Of a stretch of DNA of 64,000 bases, positions 12,214-25,600 are shown in pieces. The stretch is from the NCBI GenBank assembly GCA_030770545.1, contig CM061102.1:12082501-12146500 (forward strand), given 5' to 3'. The notes under the pieces are model-generated. The model was given only the letters and a program-made list of their open reading frames with translations, made no database searches and was not told the DNA's origin. The position numbers were made by a program, and so were the translations under genes. How positions within the stretch are numbered: position 1 is the first letter of the stretch; each line of letters starts with the position of its first letter. Source of the stretch: Macropodus opercularis (lineage: Eukaryota > Chordata > Actinopteri > Anabantiformes > Osphronemidae).

Positions 12214-15200
12214 ATGAAAAACTCCGAGATGTTTAACTTTTCTCTGGAGACGGACGACAGGACGGAGGAGGAGAGATTGAGACAAAGAGCCAATAAGCCT
12301 GGTTCCAGTTTGGGGAAGGAGGCCCCGAAGACGCCCATGGACACTGATTACCAAGAAGAAATGGAGAAAAGCAAACCTCAAATTAGATTTAATCTCAATT
12401 TTGACAAGTGAGCTTCCCCATGCAGTGATAATTTGGTTGTGGCCAATTTAAACACCCATTGCAGAGCTGCTGTGTATGAAGCCGCTTGACTCAGGTGGTT
12501 ATTTGTTGTTGTGTGTTTCGTCTGTAGAGGGATTCGAGGCAAAGAGCAGAAGAGCAAAGCAGAGAGAGACAGCAAGACCTTTGACATCAACAGGCTGTTT
12601 GAAGCAGTAGCCAGCCGGGACGTCAGAAAGCTGGACGGCCTGCACCAGTACCTGCACCAAAACATGAAGCGCCTCTCTGACAGCTTATGTGAGGGCGAAG
12701 GGATCCATCCAGGCAGCCTGTTCGCTGGTACCATGAGCTTTAATGGACACTGTGTCTGTTTACGCCCGCAGACCAGTCTTACGGTAAAACGGCCCTGATG
12801 AAAGCGCTGCTGCACCTCAAAGACGGCACGAACGAGACAGTGGAGCTATTGATCGAGATCTCCGAGAAGCTGGGAGACGTCCAGGCGTTTGTGAACGCAG
12901 CCTACACCAGCGTCTATTATAAAGGTAAGGCCTGGATCTGGCAAAAGGATTAGAAGAAGAACAGTAACTCAGGATGTCCACATAACAGTCAAATAGCCTA
13001 TGTAGTAATGTAGTAAAACATAACACAAAGATGAAACGCACACATAGGTTACATGAACACAAACAAACTCTGATCTCGTCCTGCTCTACGTCTTCTACAC
13101 AAACTTCAAATCACAGCTGACCGCTACACAAGACCTTTTCAAAACGGCGCAGGAGGCGGTCGCCTTCTGATTGGCCCCGACGCAGGCCGCCCCAATCAGC
13201 GGCCTGCGTCGGCGACGGTAAGGGCGGGTGCAGGCGTCATGAGCACCAATAGCAGGCAGGCACCCACACGCACTAATTTACATAAAGCACTGTGAAAAGT
13301 TTTTCTCGGGATTTCCCTGTTATTTGCGTTATTATCCGTGTTGTATTTGTTCATACGTTTGCTTCACTTTTTCGAATTTCCTAAACCTGTTGAGAGATGC
13401 GGCTGCGTTTGAGTAAATCAAACCTAAGATCAGTCTAATGTTCAAAAAGCTTTTGCTGTCATCAGACTGTGGAACTTTTTGTCCAGTATTCTCTCACTCA
13501 CCTTCTGGTAAATTACAGCCAAGCTTTGAAGTGAACTTTCTCGTTTTCCCACTCAGCCACTGAGCTTTGATCTGCAGGAGCTTGTAGCGTCTTTAGATGG
13601 AGTCACCTGCTCGCTGGTCCCTTTCCCCCATTATCACTCTTTTCCCCCTCAGCCTGCTACAGACTGATTCATGTATGTGCTATACTCCTTCCATTCTTAA
13701 CTGCGCTTTGAAATGACTGACCTATGTGTTGTTGTGTGCTCCTAACAGGCCAAACAGCGCTGCACATAGCCACTGAAAGGAGAAGTCTCCACTACGTGAA
13801 GCTGTTGGTCAGTAAGGGAGCTGATGTTCACGCCCGAGCCTGCGGGACATTCTTCCAGCCACACGACGGCCCCAGCTTCTACTTTGGTGCGTCCATGAAA
13901 AGAGATATTCTCAGTCTCAGATGAACTGAACGTGGAGCCTTGACCAACGATCAGTGACTGAGAGGAGTCTCCGTCTGTGCTGTCCTCAGGTGAGCTGCCT
14001 CTGTCTCTGGCTGCCTGCACCAACCAGCCCGACATCGTGGACTTCCTGCTGGACAACGAGTACCAGCGAGCAAACCCAAGGCTGGTGGACTCTCAGAAGA
14101 ACACGGTGCTGCATGCTCTGGTGGTGGTGGCTGACAACTCCACGGAGAACACGGAGTTCGTCACCAGCATGTACGACCGCATCCTGACGACTGCCGCGCG
14201 TCTGTATCCGAAGGTCAAGCTGGAGGACAACGAGAACCACATGGGCTTCACGCCGCTCAAACTGGCCGCCAAGACGGGCAAGATAGGGGTCAGTACAGAC
14301 ACACACATTAAAATGTGCAGCGCTAATGAGATGTGTATGTGTTCGTGGATACAAATGAAAAGGAGATGACGTTTTTCATTCATACACATGAATTAGTAAT
14401 CTATTTCCTTTCAATACCTGCAGATTTTTTCCCACATCCTCAAACGGGAGTTTCAGGAGAATTACACCAAACACTTGTCTCGTAAATTCACTGAGTGGGT
14501 CTACGGGCCTGTGAACTGCTTCCTGTACGACCTGGCCTCTGTGGATTCACATGAAGACAACTCAGTCATGGAGATTCTGATCTACAGCTGCGAAATCCCA
14601 GTGAGTCCTGTCATCATGTCAGCCAGACCGTAAGTTGGCATCACACTGCACTCAAACGTCTCGTCTTCTTCTCAGAACCGTCATGAGATGCTGCAGACGG
14701 AGCCTCTAAACCAACTGCTGGAGGAGAAGTGGAAGAAGTTTGCAGGTCATATGTTTTTCGGCCACTTCTTTGTCTACTTCCTGTACCTGATCATCTTCAC
14801 GATGGTGTCTTACAATAAGAAAGATACCGAGGTGAGCTGTGAACTGCGTGGTTCAGCTGTTTGTCCCGGGCACATGTTACTGACAGCGGTTTTCTGCCCC
14901 ACAGCCACCATTCGAGATAGAAAACAGCACAGAAGACTACCTGTATGTTTCAGGCCAGCTAGTGACAACAGCGGCAAACATCTATTTCTTTCTTGTAGGG
15001 GTATGTATATAAATAAATACATGGCTGATGTTACCACATTGTGATCCAATAACAGTTACCAGAAACCTGATTACTCTAAACGTCTAGATCACAGATATGA
15101 GGAGGAAGCGCCCGAAGCTCAAGACACTGATGATTGATGGATATTATGAGATTCTTTTGTAAGTAGTAAACAAGGGTCGATCATTTTTGTCTTATTAACT

Positions 15201-17138
15201 TTTTGCTGATCTCTTGCTTCTTTCCATATTACTGCCACCTGCTGTCCTCAACGAGAAGCTAGTGGCCGACACATGTTACTTGTTACATGTGTGTATATGG
15301 TCAGAAAACATTACCTGTTTCTGGTTAAAAACAACACAAGGTGCTTTAAAAGTCCAATTTAAGCGCCTACCGGTCTCATTTTGGTTTTGATCCACATCCT
15401 GTGGTACAGACATCATGAAGCTGTTTCTCTGTGCCCTGTAGTTTGGTGCAGGGAAGCCTCTTCCTCATTTCGGCCGTGCTGTACCTGTGCGGGATGCACG
15501 AGTACCTCGGCTTCCTGGTGACGTGCCTCGCTCTCAGCTGGGTGAACCTGCTCTACTACTCCAGGGGACTCGAACACATGGGCATCTACAGTGTCATGAT
15601 ACAGAAGGTGGTCCACACAGGGAACAAACACACAGCACCACAGCGAACATCACGGCGAACTATGTCACCCATGAAGCCCTTTGTTTCTTTTCGTCTCTGT
15701 AGATGATCATCACTGATATCTTGCGCTTCCTTTTTGTTTACGTTGTCTTCCTCTTTGGATTTTCCGCAGGTATTGTTTTCCATCGTTTTAAATAGAATAT
15801 TTCCAAACAATCATCATTTTGATATAAAACTCTTACTAAGTGTTAATGTCTGTCGCAGCGGTGGTCACCCTACTCATAGAGCCTCCTGCGAGAAACGACA
15901 CAGAGAGGCAGGCCCGCATATCGCTCTTCGAATCCACTGGAGGGGATTGTGTCAAACCCACCTTCAGAAACATCTCCTACACCACCCTGGAGCTCTTCAA
16001 GTTCACCATCGGCATGGGCGACATGGAGTTCACCGAGGACTACAAGTACAAAGAGGTGTTCTACGTGCTCCTCATCTGCTACATAATACTCACCTACATC
16101 CTGCTGTTGAACATGCTCATCGCCCTCATGAACCGCACCGTGGAGAATATCGCCAAGGAGAGCACAAGCATCTGGAAGCTGCAGGTGAGGCGTTCGGGGG
16201 GCTCGGGGCATGTGAGGATTTAATGAAGGCGCGTGTGATGAAATACTGTGACTGCTTTCAGAAAGCCATCACTATCCTGGACATGGAGAAAAGGCTGCCC
16301 AGGTGTCTGAGGAAGGCGTTTCGTTGTGGGGTGGATAAAAACCTGTACACCGTTCTTGGACCTGATCGGCGACGTTGTTTCAGGTTTGCTTCTTTTGGTT
16401 TAGATGATGAAACGTGTTCACTGTCGCACACTGTGAAAGTCAACATGTTCGTATGCTGACAGTAGCATGTGCTGTAGATCTAACCTGCTGTCTGCTACAG
16501 TTATGTCTGTTGAATCTAGTACCTGTTCAGAGTTATTAGTGGCAAACATGTTGTAAATGGCTGTATTTGGTAGATTAAACATAGGTTAGTTTTAATAAAG
16601 GTCCCTTGTACCAGAAGAGTTCAGGGTGTCTGTTCAACTGTGGAGCAAAATCCTAAATATGCCAAAATAATAATAATGATTAAGTCGCTTCTTCTAAGAT
16701 GGAGCTTGACTGATGTGCAGTAAACCATGTGTTTCACCGATTTGCCTCGTCTGACAGCTGATTGACGCGTCACGCTGCAGACAGTCATCGGAGCATGTGT
16801 CCTTTTGTCTTCTCAGAGTGGAGGAAGTCAACTGGAACAAATGGAACATCAACCTGGGCAAAATCAGTGAGGATCCTGGCTGCTGCAATTTTCTCCAAAG
16901 GCCTGAATCGGACCAAAGCAGAGCAATGAGAGGTGCAGAAGGATGGGGGAGACTCAGCTACTGAGAGAAAAGGCCTTTTTTTTTATTTCTGGGGCAGGAG
17001 AGCAGTTCGTGTTCAGTAGCATTTCCTGTTTTTTCCACAGGGAGGAGCTGGAGAAATGTTTTCACAGAGAGCGGCCGGCGACGGCAGACAGACCCGTCGT
17101 CCGTAGAGATGAGTCCTCTGAGCACCACACCGGTGTGA
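12214..17138 (+). CDS. trpv1: TRPV1-like transient receptor potential vanilloid channel, 15 coding exons, complete
   Basis: This is a non-selective Ca2+-permeable channel of sensory neurons. Exons: 12214-12407, 12528-12688, 12772-12924, 13749-13886, 13990-14288, 14424-14600, 14676-14831, 14905-15000, 15088-15158, 15442-15607, 15703-15769, 15859-16184, 16262-16383, 16817-16932 and 17041-17138; 2340 nt in frame gives 779 aa. The ankyrin domain covers about residues 100-350 (GQTALHIATERR, ELPLSLAACTNQ, NTVLHALVVVADN). S1 is about 401-419, the pore filter TIGMGD about 609-614, S6 YILLLNMLIALM, and the TRP helix IWKLQKAITILD. The start is the first ATG after the acceptor at 12191; an upstream in-frame GTG is not expected to be used. 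The exon 13 donor (GTTTGC) is weak but its position matches the CFR/VxEVNW junction. The short C-terminal tail retains a GRxWxN block like the human GRHWKN. The exact paralogue (trpv1 versus trpv1-like) rests on similarity and the adjoining shpk. Confidence 0.94.
13159..13216. repeat. GC-rich perfect inverted repeat with internal CCAAT boxes, in trpv1 intron 3
   Basis: Arms CCGACGCAGGCCGC (13177-13190) and GCGGCCTGCGTCGG (13199-13212) are exactly complementary around an 8-nt loop. Outside them, GTCGCC (13159-13164) pairs with GGCGAC (13211-13216). A second, competing pair is CTGATTGG (13167-13174) with CCAATCAG (13192-13199). The surroundings are much less GC-rich. No function is known to me. 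Confidence 0.85.
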
Positions 17139-17850
17139 AGAGACAACAGAGGGCTTCACTGTGGCTGCTCAGCCTGACTGACTCCAGCAATGAGGCATTC
17201 AAAGACAGTTTCATTGTCCCAAGACCTTTAACTGTTGGCAGTCTGACTGACTGATTTGGTGCTAATGTCAGGTTGGTTTTGAATGTAGTCTTTGAAGCAA
17301 CATTGACCAGAAATACGCTCTAGGTGTTTATGTGACACTATCATGTAAAAAGTGTAGTTATCAATTAACTGACGAGTGTTTGTTAAATCATTGAAATCGT
17401 GCATATGAAACACAGTGAACCTTTAATCCAGAGCGTTATGCAAATATTAATTCCAGCACCCGAACAGGAAGCACATCCTCTCTGAGCAAAGGGCTATAAC
17501 CTGCTGGCACCTCAGACATCGCTCATCCTCTATGCAGCAACACTCTGATCCCGTCCTCCTGCTGTGAGCCCAACGCAACCAGCCAAGCTAACTCTGCTGC
17601 AGCCAGTTAGTCCTGCAGATTTCACAGCTTGCTTCGTCTACTTTTCTTCCCGTTTCTATTTGGCCAGATAAACGGCACGAAGATGCAGCATTTGTTGCCG
17701 CCATCGCCACTTGATGTGGTTCACAAGGAGCTTTTGGACCATTAAACTCCTTGTTAGGAAGCTAGTGACCCAAGAGCGTCTTACTACCCTACCAGTCACT
17801 CAGGATGTCCCTAGAGGCGTTTCTGTATCCAAGCTTGTGTGAACAATAAA
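17139..17850 (+). terminator. trpv1 3' UTR and candidate poly(A) signal
   Basis: About 700 nt follow the TGA with no recognisable coding sequence. AATAAA at 17845-17850 is the last clear plus-strand signal before the opposing fam222b 3' end. Actual cleavage could occur earlier. Confidence 0.5.
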
Positions 17851-17907
17851 TATGTTCATCTTCATCCAAGCTACAGTTCACACACATTTCAAAGCATAAA
17901 TTAGAAC

Positions 17908-19696
17908 TTTATTTTATTATTACAATATTACAAAAAGAGTAGCACAACTCTCACGCTCGTCCTCTTATCGGTCGTACAGATGACACAAAAGAAAGGCTTA
18001 TGGACCTTCTTCCATTTCACAGCAATAGTACAAGAAACAAAGGAGGAAATAAAATTTAAATAACAAGCAAATCAAGTTTTATAAATAGTCACAACTGCAA
18101 ACTGAAGCTTTGAAAATTGAGGGGGGAAAAAAAAGTTACAGCTCCATAACTACACATTGCTAAAATATATAATTACAAAATATTACTCCTTTTCTTGCTT
18201 TCCATAATAAAGAATCTCTAAGGAATTGCTCATCTATTTAACAAAACGTCATTAAAACAAAAAGAAAACACTATCTCTGTGTATCCTTACATCGTCTTTC
18301 TCCTTATTGTTTGGGGTTTTGATTAAAACCATGCTCATTTTCAAAGGAAAGTCCAAGGACCAAACACTTAAGGCTTTTTAAGGGCTGTTAGGGAGTTATG
18401 TGAACTAAACATGGGCATCCTTGTGTTTATACACATGCACACGCTCTTTCGCACGCACAAGCACACCCACACACTGTTACCCACGGCAGCAGGCGACACT
18501 CGCACACAATCATTAAACTTTAAAGTTACAGTAGTCTAGTAGGTAAGCCAGTGTACAATAAAATAAACAATGCATTTGCTGTTTCACTTAAACTTAAAAA
18601 GTCCGTTTTCTAATCTTGCAAGTGATCAATTTGGTCTTTTCAAGCCGACTTCACATCAGGTTCAGTAGCAACTACACGTCGTGTTCTCAGGATCAAAACT
18701 CTGCTGAGGCTCGTAGTTAGATTCTACATGATATTAGTAATACTATTATTTATTCTACTCCAGAGTTTTGTCCTCGTGACTAGCCTTCAATACCTGCAAC
18801 ACAAATAATCTCAACATTCAAGTAATACATTTATCATGTCAGGAAAAAGGAAAACAAGAATAAAATGGCACATTGTCATAACAGCGTCTTTTGTGGTGAT
18901 TCAACTTTGGCCAAGGTTCGACAGATCACAGCATTTCTGCACTTAACATTTCACAGTCTTGTTGCCAAAGCTTCCTGGATCTGTTGTTTTAAAAACCCCT
19001 GAATTAGTTGCATTTCCAACAGAACAGAGCATCATCTTCAACATCGTCATTACATGCGCCCTTAACAGCAGAATCAGCGTTGGATTGAAACCATTATACA
19101 AATAAATAATTAGGAAAAATAAAAACACTGGTCTACATGTGCATCCACAAGCTTCATTAACTGTACTCGCATTCTCCAGCGCCCGATGATTTTGCATGTT
19201 GCACATTACGCTTTATTCTGTCTTCAAGTGATTGGGTTTTATCTTTATGTGAGATTTGAGTGTTGAGAGCAGAACAAAAATGAATCACTTGTCTAATGAA
19301 ACTAAAAATCCCTCCCTTAAGACTAAACCAAAAAAAATCCCTGACCCATGTAAAAATAAAACCACCAGATTTTTTTTGTAATCAATTTCTCTTTACATGC
19401 GTAGGAAAATTTTACCGGCATGTCTGAGAAACAATTAACACAAGTATGAAGAAAGGAAAACCTCCCTAAAGTGACAGGTGAAAGCACTCAACAGAAAAGA
19501 AAGTAGCAATTGATCACTTGCAAGATTGATTAAATAAAGAACAAAAAAATTACTGTTCTTCATTAAATATATTAATTTACCCTCTTTAACATTAGCGATC
19601 ATTTGTTTAAGTTAACAATTTAGGTTTATTCGTGTGTTTCCTCTTTTAAGACTAAACAAATTGGTTTAATATTTGTCGTGTAGACAAGGCCATAGC
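17908..19696 (-). terminator. fam222b 3' UTR and candidate poly(A) signal
   Basis: Downstream of the fam222b stop codon the minus strand runs through about 1.8 kb of AT-rich, non-coding sequence. It reaches an AATAAA (TTTATT on plus at 17908-17913), the most distal clear signal before trpv1. Long AU-rich 3' UTRs are usual for this family, but the end is inferred. Confidence 0.5.
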
Positions 19697-22600
19697 TTAT
19701 CTGTACCCTGGGTGCTGAATGAGAGTGGTTCTGCCATCTCCGACCTCTGGACCTACCCTCAGAGGGGGCCTGTGCATTTTGCCCATTAACCCTAGATTCT
19801 GATCGCGGAAGTAGGACGTCTGGAAGTCCCCACCCAAGTAATCTGCTGTTTGCATCAGAGAAGTCTGGGCGGAGGAGGAGGTGGAGGAGCTCACTCCTAG
19901 CCTGTAATGGGGAGCCCCAGGGGGCCCACAGTCTAGTGTGGTGCCCCCCGCTGGGCCCGCACCAAGGAATGGCAAGGCTACGTCCTGAGACCCGGAGCTG
20001 TCGCTGTTGGGCGTGGGTAGGATGTTGTTGTTCCAAATGTGGGACTGAATGTAGTGTCCATTAGTGTAGTGGGACATGTGGCCTGGCATGCCATTGTTGT
20101 TGTTGACTGGGGGAGAGGGGGTGGGCCTTTCTACAGGAGGTTTCAGTGTGTAAGGCTGACCCACACACACCTCTGCCGGGTAGCCCATACTCTTAAAATG
20201 GAAGGCGGGGTCCCTGGAGGGCTGCTTGCAGAGGTGGGTCCCACCGTTCTGAATGTTGGGTACACGAGCCATCTGGTGCTGATTCCAAGAGCGCATCTTC
20301 TGCTGCTGCGTGTTGTGTTGTATCTGGTGCTGCTGCTGATTCGGTTGTGGATGCAGGTGCTGCTGCAAGTGGTGTTGCTGCTTGAGATCAGTGTGGTTGG
20401 AAGGCAAGTGGTTCAAAGCAGCCACGCTGGGCGGCGGGTGAGCTCCAGATGGGGCCGTGGCATTCTCTTGAGCGCCAATAATGCAGTTGGGTGGGGGGAA
20501 GCCAGGGGTGGCGGGGTTGCTGTGCATGGACACCCTGGAGCAGGCGCTGATAAGCAAATTGCGACTGATGGGGCTGGGGTTTGCGATCTGGCCCTCGCAC
20601 ATGGAGGTGGCTCCTGCACCCTGGGCCCGAGCTTGGCAGAACTGGTTGATCTGATGCACAATGGTGCTCAGGTCAGCTTGGCGACCTTGATGCAGCCCGG
20701 CAGCCATAGAGAGCGGAATGGTTGAGGTAGAGACGGTAACATTAGGTGGCGCATCACCATCCGGCAGCTTTCTGCCCCCCTGCAGGCCTGGTGGGGGCTG
20801 CTGCTGAAGATGCTGCTGCTGAACCATGACAGTTGGGGGTCCCTGTGGGTGTCCAAGGGCCGGGTGCTGAGACAGAGTCTGATGTCTCGGTGGGCCCTGA
20901 GGGTGCTGGGCCATTGGGGGAGGGTGTCTGAGGCTCTGAGTGTGACCCTGCTGCTGAGGGATAGAGATCTGTATAGTCTGAGGTGGGTTCTGTGGCTGAA
21001 TGGGCAAGTTCTGCGGGGGCCGGGGAAGATTTGGGAGAGGTGGGTGGTGGTTTAAAGTGCTAGTTGAAGCCACTTGGTAGGGTCCCGTGGGAGGGTTCAT
21101 GATTACTTCAGGGTGCAAGCGAGCTCGGCTGCCGTCAAAATCTTTCAGGATGCCTTTTACTGTGGGGATCTTGACGATGGCGAGGAGACCTGTTTTAGCG
21201 CTGGCCTGTGACGAAGGGTACGGGCTGTAGCGCTGGCCCGACGTATCCAATCCGTTGACGGTACGACGCACGTGGTTTCGCTGGGGGACCTTGACGCTGT
21301 TGGGGAAGATTTTGATGGTGAGTGGGTTGTTGGCAACCTTCTTAGCATATGCGTCCAATTCTGCAGGTGTTGGAAACGGAGCGGATCTCATCCTTTGTGT
21401 GGTGTCCCCTGTGGTGGAGGACAGGAGAGGTCAAAAGTGAGACAGAAAACAGGAAGAGACAGAATTGGGGAGATAAGGTAAATGGAGGAGAGAAGCACAA
21501 AGAGACAATTTAATCCAGGTAGAACTGTATATGGCACAAAAAAGCACATCGGTTGTAATCCGAGACGCTGAGAGGAACCCGATTTGAACAGCCCTCTCAT
21601 ATTTCACACTTCAGTGTTTTTCTTCTAAATCCCTCACAGATCCCATGTCATGAGGCCACAGAAAGACAGAGAGAGAGAGATTTCTGATCTCATTCAAAGC
21701 TGAGCTATTGGGGCTGACACAGGCCCAGTCTGAAATCCAATTTTGTGGAAGCGTCCGTGACTTTGAGGTCAGGAGCTTTTAGTGGCCTTAATTGACGTAG
21801 CACGCAGGCAAACAATATGGATGCAGCTGATGGGGAGCTCTGCTGCTTGCTACTAAATCCCAAACTAAACAAAGAATGATTGAGGCGGTAATGGTCCCCT
21901 GTGGCTGCTTTGAGGAGAAGCAAAGAAACGGATAGACGAAGAGAGCAGGGCTCCATGACAGCAGACAAGTAATCAGACACAGTAGCAGCGTCTCTGATCT
22001 GCGGGAACACCTCCCAGGCCTCAGCTCGCAGACGCTTGTTACACCTGCTAAGCACTCAGGCTAAATTTAACAACGCCAAAGTGACAACGTGAACACGATT
22101 ATGTGAATGTGCACGCGTACGGTTCATTTATGAGCCGGTTTAAAATCTGCAACAAGATCACGCAGGTGTCAGCGTCTTGTACATAATGTTCCCACTTTAG
22201 TCTGGGTTGGACACGTTTCATTTTTAGGCTCGCTTCCACATCCCACAGAAACGCAATAAAAAGTCAGCCAGCATTATTTTAAAAGTCTGCCTACCTGCTT
22301 CTTTTAATCTATCCTGATCACCTCTCACTCAGTAGCCTGACCTACTTAGACCACAGCTTTCAGGCTGACGGACATGGAGCTCATCTGTGGAAAGGATCCA
22401 TTTAGTCAGGAACATTTATTTCACTCTGTCAGAGGAGGGTACTTTTCGGTTCCAGTAAAAAAGATGTCACTACAACTTCTTCTCTCTGTTGTTGAGTGAA
22501 CAGTAATTTGAAATGTATGAATTGCTGGCAGAGGTCTGCAGTTTCATGCGGCCATGGCTGTTATGTTCAGTCTCACAGCAGGCAGATTGGGCTTGAGGGA

Positions 22601-25600
22601 TGAGGCACCGAGCTGAACTGCGAGCGCTGGCACAGTGGCACCCATCGTTGTGCCAACTGGCTAATTAATTCCCACTTTATTTGTGAATAGACAACAATGG
22701 GCAGTAATGTGCAGGGCCGGCATGGGGTGGCACACAGAGGGCTGCTGTGACGCAGTGTTCAGCCTGCTGATGGGAGCCTCATTAAGGCAAGGGTGTAGGC
22801 CAAGAAGTTGGAGCCTGACACCTGCCATCACTAAAGCCTGATGTCTGTTGCAGAATAAATGCCAGGAGAAAGCAAACACAGATGAATGATCACTTAAAAC
22901 ACAGCCAGACATGACAGTGGGCGTCATGGGTCACAGGTAGCGGTTAATAGGCTTCATACAGTGACATGACGACAGACCATCAAACTACTTCAACAAGCTC
23001 CAGGCGATTAGTGGATTATATTAACTATACAATGCATACGCACCATTCCACGTCAACCTACTCTTTGATAAATGCTACTTTGTTTGCCATCAATATTTAA
23101 GATATTTTTAGAGGCTGTGAGGTTTTGCCACAATCTCTGTAGCTGTAGAAAGGATTGAGAGTAGGTGCGAAGACAGGAGTAACACCTACTGCAATGAATA
23201 AAACATTTATCACTCAAGTTCATCTGGATGGAATGTTGGACAATGTGAAGGTTAACGTTTCAGGGTTTGTGGTTTGGTATGAGATAAATACTAATAACCG
23301 TTAAGTCCCATATAAATATTTTGTTTTAAATGTGTTATTTCACAGACCGACAGAAAACCGTTACTGGTCTTATTTTAGACTGAAAGAGACAACAAGAAAA
23401 ACAGCAGCAAGAGTTTAACTATATATGGTTTTCTTTTTCTTTTGTGTAATGAGTTTTACGCTCAACCTGTAAAGCCCAAACAGGAAAGCTAATCATGTCT
23501 GGAAAGTGACCATAAAGGGGATTATAAGACTGACAACACAGCTTGAGGAGGCTTTTGGAAGCAGGTAAATAATGCTTCGTTCCCCTAATAGTGGACATCA
23601 GACATAATCGGGCCTCTTGCTGTTTACACCTGTTTACCGTTTCTGACTGTTTATTAGTGATCAAGTGTAGCTTATTAGCAGTTCAACCTTAACCTAAAAC
23701 CTGTCTTAGTAGAAGAGCTTAAAGCATCAAGCAAGGGTTAATGAGGATATGAGTGAAGCTTGCAGGCGGCTGCTACTGTCTGTGAGTATATCATGTCTTA
23801 GATCTCCAGCTAAGCACGTTCCCAGAGAGGGAGCAGGGGAAAGAGGCCGGTCTGACCAAGCGTTAATTGCCCCGCTGCTAGTCAGCTAACTGGAACACAA
23901 GTGCACAGTCAGCAGGCACTAATTAGGGTTTCTTTTATTCAAACTACTGTTTTTATTGAACAGGGTTTAAGCAGCATGGGGCACGAGCTCATGCTGCTGT
24001 CAATTGCAATTTTCACACACAAGAGCAGGAAATTAGGTCTGATGCTTCGGCACCAAATTAGACGTGAACTTGGTTTATTACACGAAAACGCCTTCTATAC
24101 ATTTATGCAGACATTTAAGCGGAGCGTCTCGTGCCGATAGATCAATATTGCCAGACCTTTGAGAAGCAGATAAGCAGAGGAAGAGAAGATGGCTGTTTTT
24201 GATCTCACTAGAGTTTCAGATGTGAAAATGACGGTTGCGTCTGAGAGCTCAGGGCCAAGGGCCACTTCCTAGCTCTTGAGGAGAAACCGTTTTTCTTTGT
24301 GACCTGATTTCTTTATGCATATACCTGTTCTCCTGTTCTGTTAGCCTGTACAATTCACTGCCACCGTCCGTTAATAGTCACTCCTTGATGAATGGAGCAC
24401 CTGCTCTGGCCTTGCCTCTGAAAGCCACTTTCAATCTCTTAACTTTAAATGACTCTGCTATGCACAGATTTACCCACAGGACAGAATACAGTGTGTGGTG
24501 AGCCTGCTGATCTCGAGTTCCTGACGAAAACAGAGGAGGGGTGTCACATGATGCAATGTTAATTTTTATTTGAAGGTATTTGTAAGTACTGAATAATATT
24601 TCAAGTGACAACTAGTCTGGGAATTTCTCCTAAAGCAGTCAAGCACATCTCTCCCTAGGTTAGTCTTATCTTCCAATGCTCTATGAAGTTTATGCACACA
24701 TACAGGAGTGAGACAGCAATGTTAACTTTTGGCTACGTGGGAGAAGATGGGGAATTATTATCTAAAAACATAACTGCACACCCTGCAGACGGTGATTAAG
24801 AGCGGCAGAATATCACACAGTCATCAAAGCAACCTGCTTTTTGTTTTTCTGTTTGCTTTGTCTCCAAGGGCTCTTTGATAAGAAAAAAATATTCAGTCTA
24901 AATGCAAAAAGATGTGACTTCTAATGTAACGGCATCTGTTAACAGTGTAATAAAAAGCAGATGAAACTAAAAAAAAAAAAGCACGATGACAGAAGCGCAA
25001 GGACAAAAAGAAAGAACGATTGAAATTACACTTCTAGGAACAGTCGTGCTGTGGGACTCGCGTTCCATCACCAAAATGGATCACAGTGCTGGGCAGAAAA
25101 ACAAATTGAACTCCAGTTGTGCCTCGTGCACCGATGTCTCTTAGAGTGTCACATAAAGGAAGAACAGAGAAACACTCTAGCTGATGGCTGCACCATGTCA
25201 GAAGCCTGCCGGAGTGAGGCAACAGACGCTGGCACTTAGCAGACTCCCTCACGCTCGCTGATCTCCTGGGGGTTGGCTGATTACTGTGATTCTGAAATTA
25301 CAGTCTTGATGAGCTGGAGCATTTTACAGAAAAAAAAAAAACCTGATGCAGAAATGGGTCAGGCTGGGACTGAGTTCCTACTGAGGAAGAAACAGACAAG
25401 AGTAACATGAGATGTAGAATTTATATTTATGAAAAAGGCTGGATGGACGACCTGGATGAGCCAAAATATATGTTTGGAAAGAGAACGTTGATGAAATGAA
25501 AACAGAACAAGTGACTGGCCTTTGCCCTTATTACTCAATGAGTAAGCAAGCAGATAAGGAGGTGCAGACTGGAAACCTTGATGTGAGGTCCAAAGCAAAT

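Noticed and set aside
12378..12815. 145-codon minus-strand open frame
   Set aside because: Antisense to trpv1 exons 1-3.
15734..16459. 241-codon frame over trpv1 exons 12-13
   Set aside because: It is out of frame with the pore exon, which reads correctly as TIGMGD in the neighbouring frame.
16933..16965. Read-through C-terminus for trpv1 (RGAEGWGRLSY then stop)
   Set aside because: Splicing at the donor after 16932 to 17041 keeps frame and restores a GRxWxN block seen in mammalian TRPV1, so the spliced form is preferred. Intron retention cannot be excluded.
20039..20725. 228-codon open frame on the plus strand
   Set aside because: It is exactly antisense to the long fam222b coding exon and resembles no protein; a composition-driven shadow.
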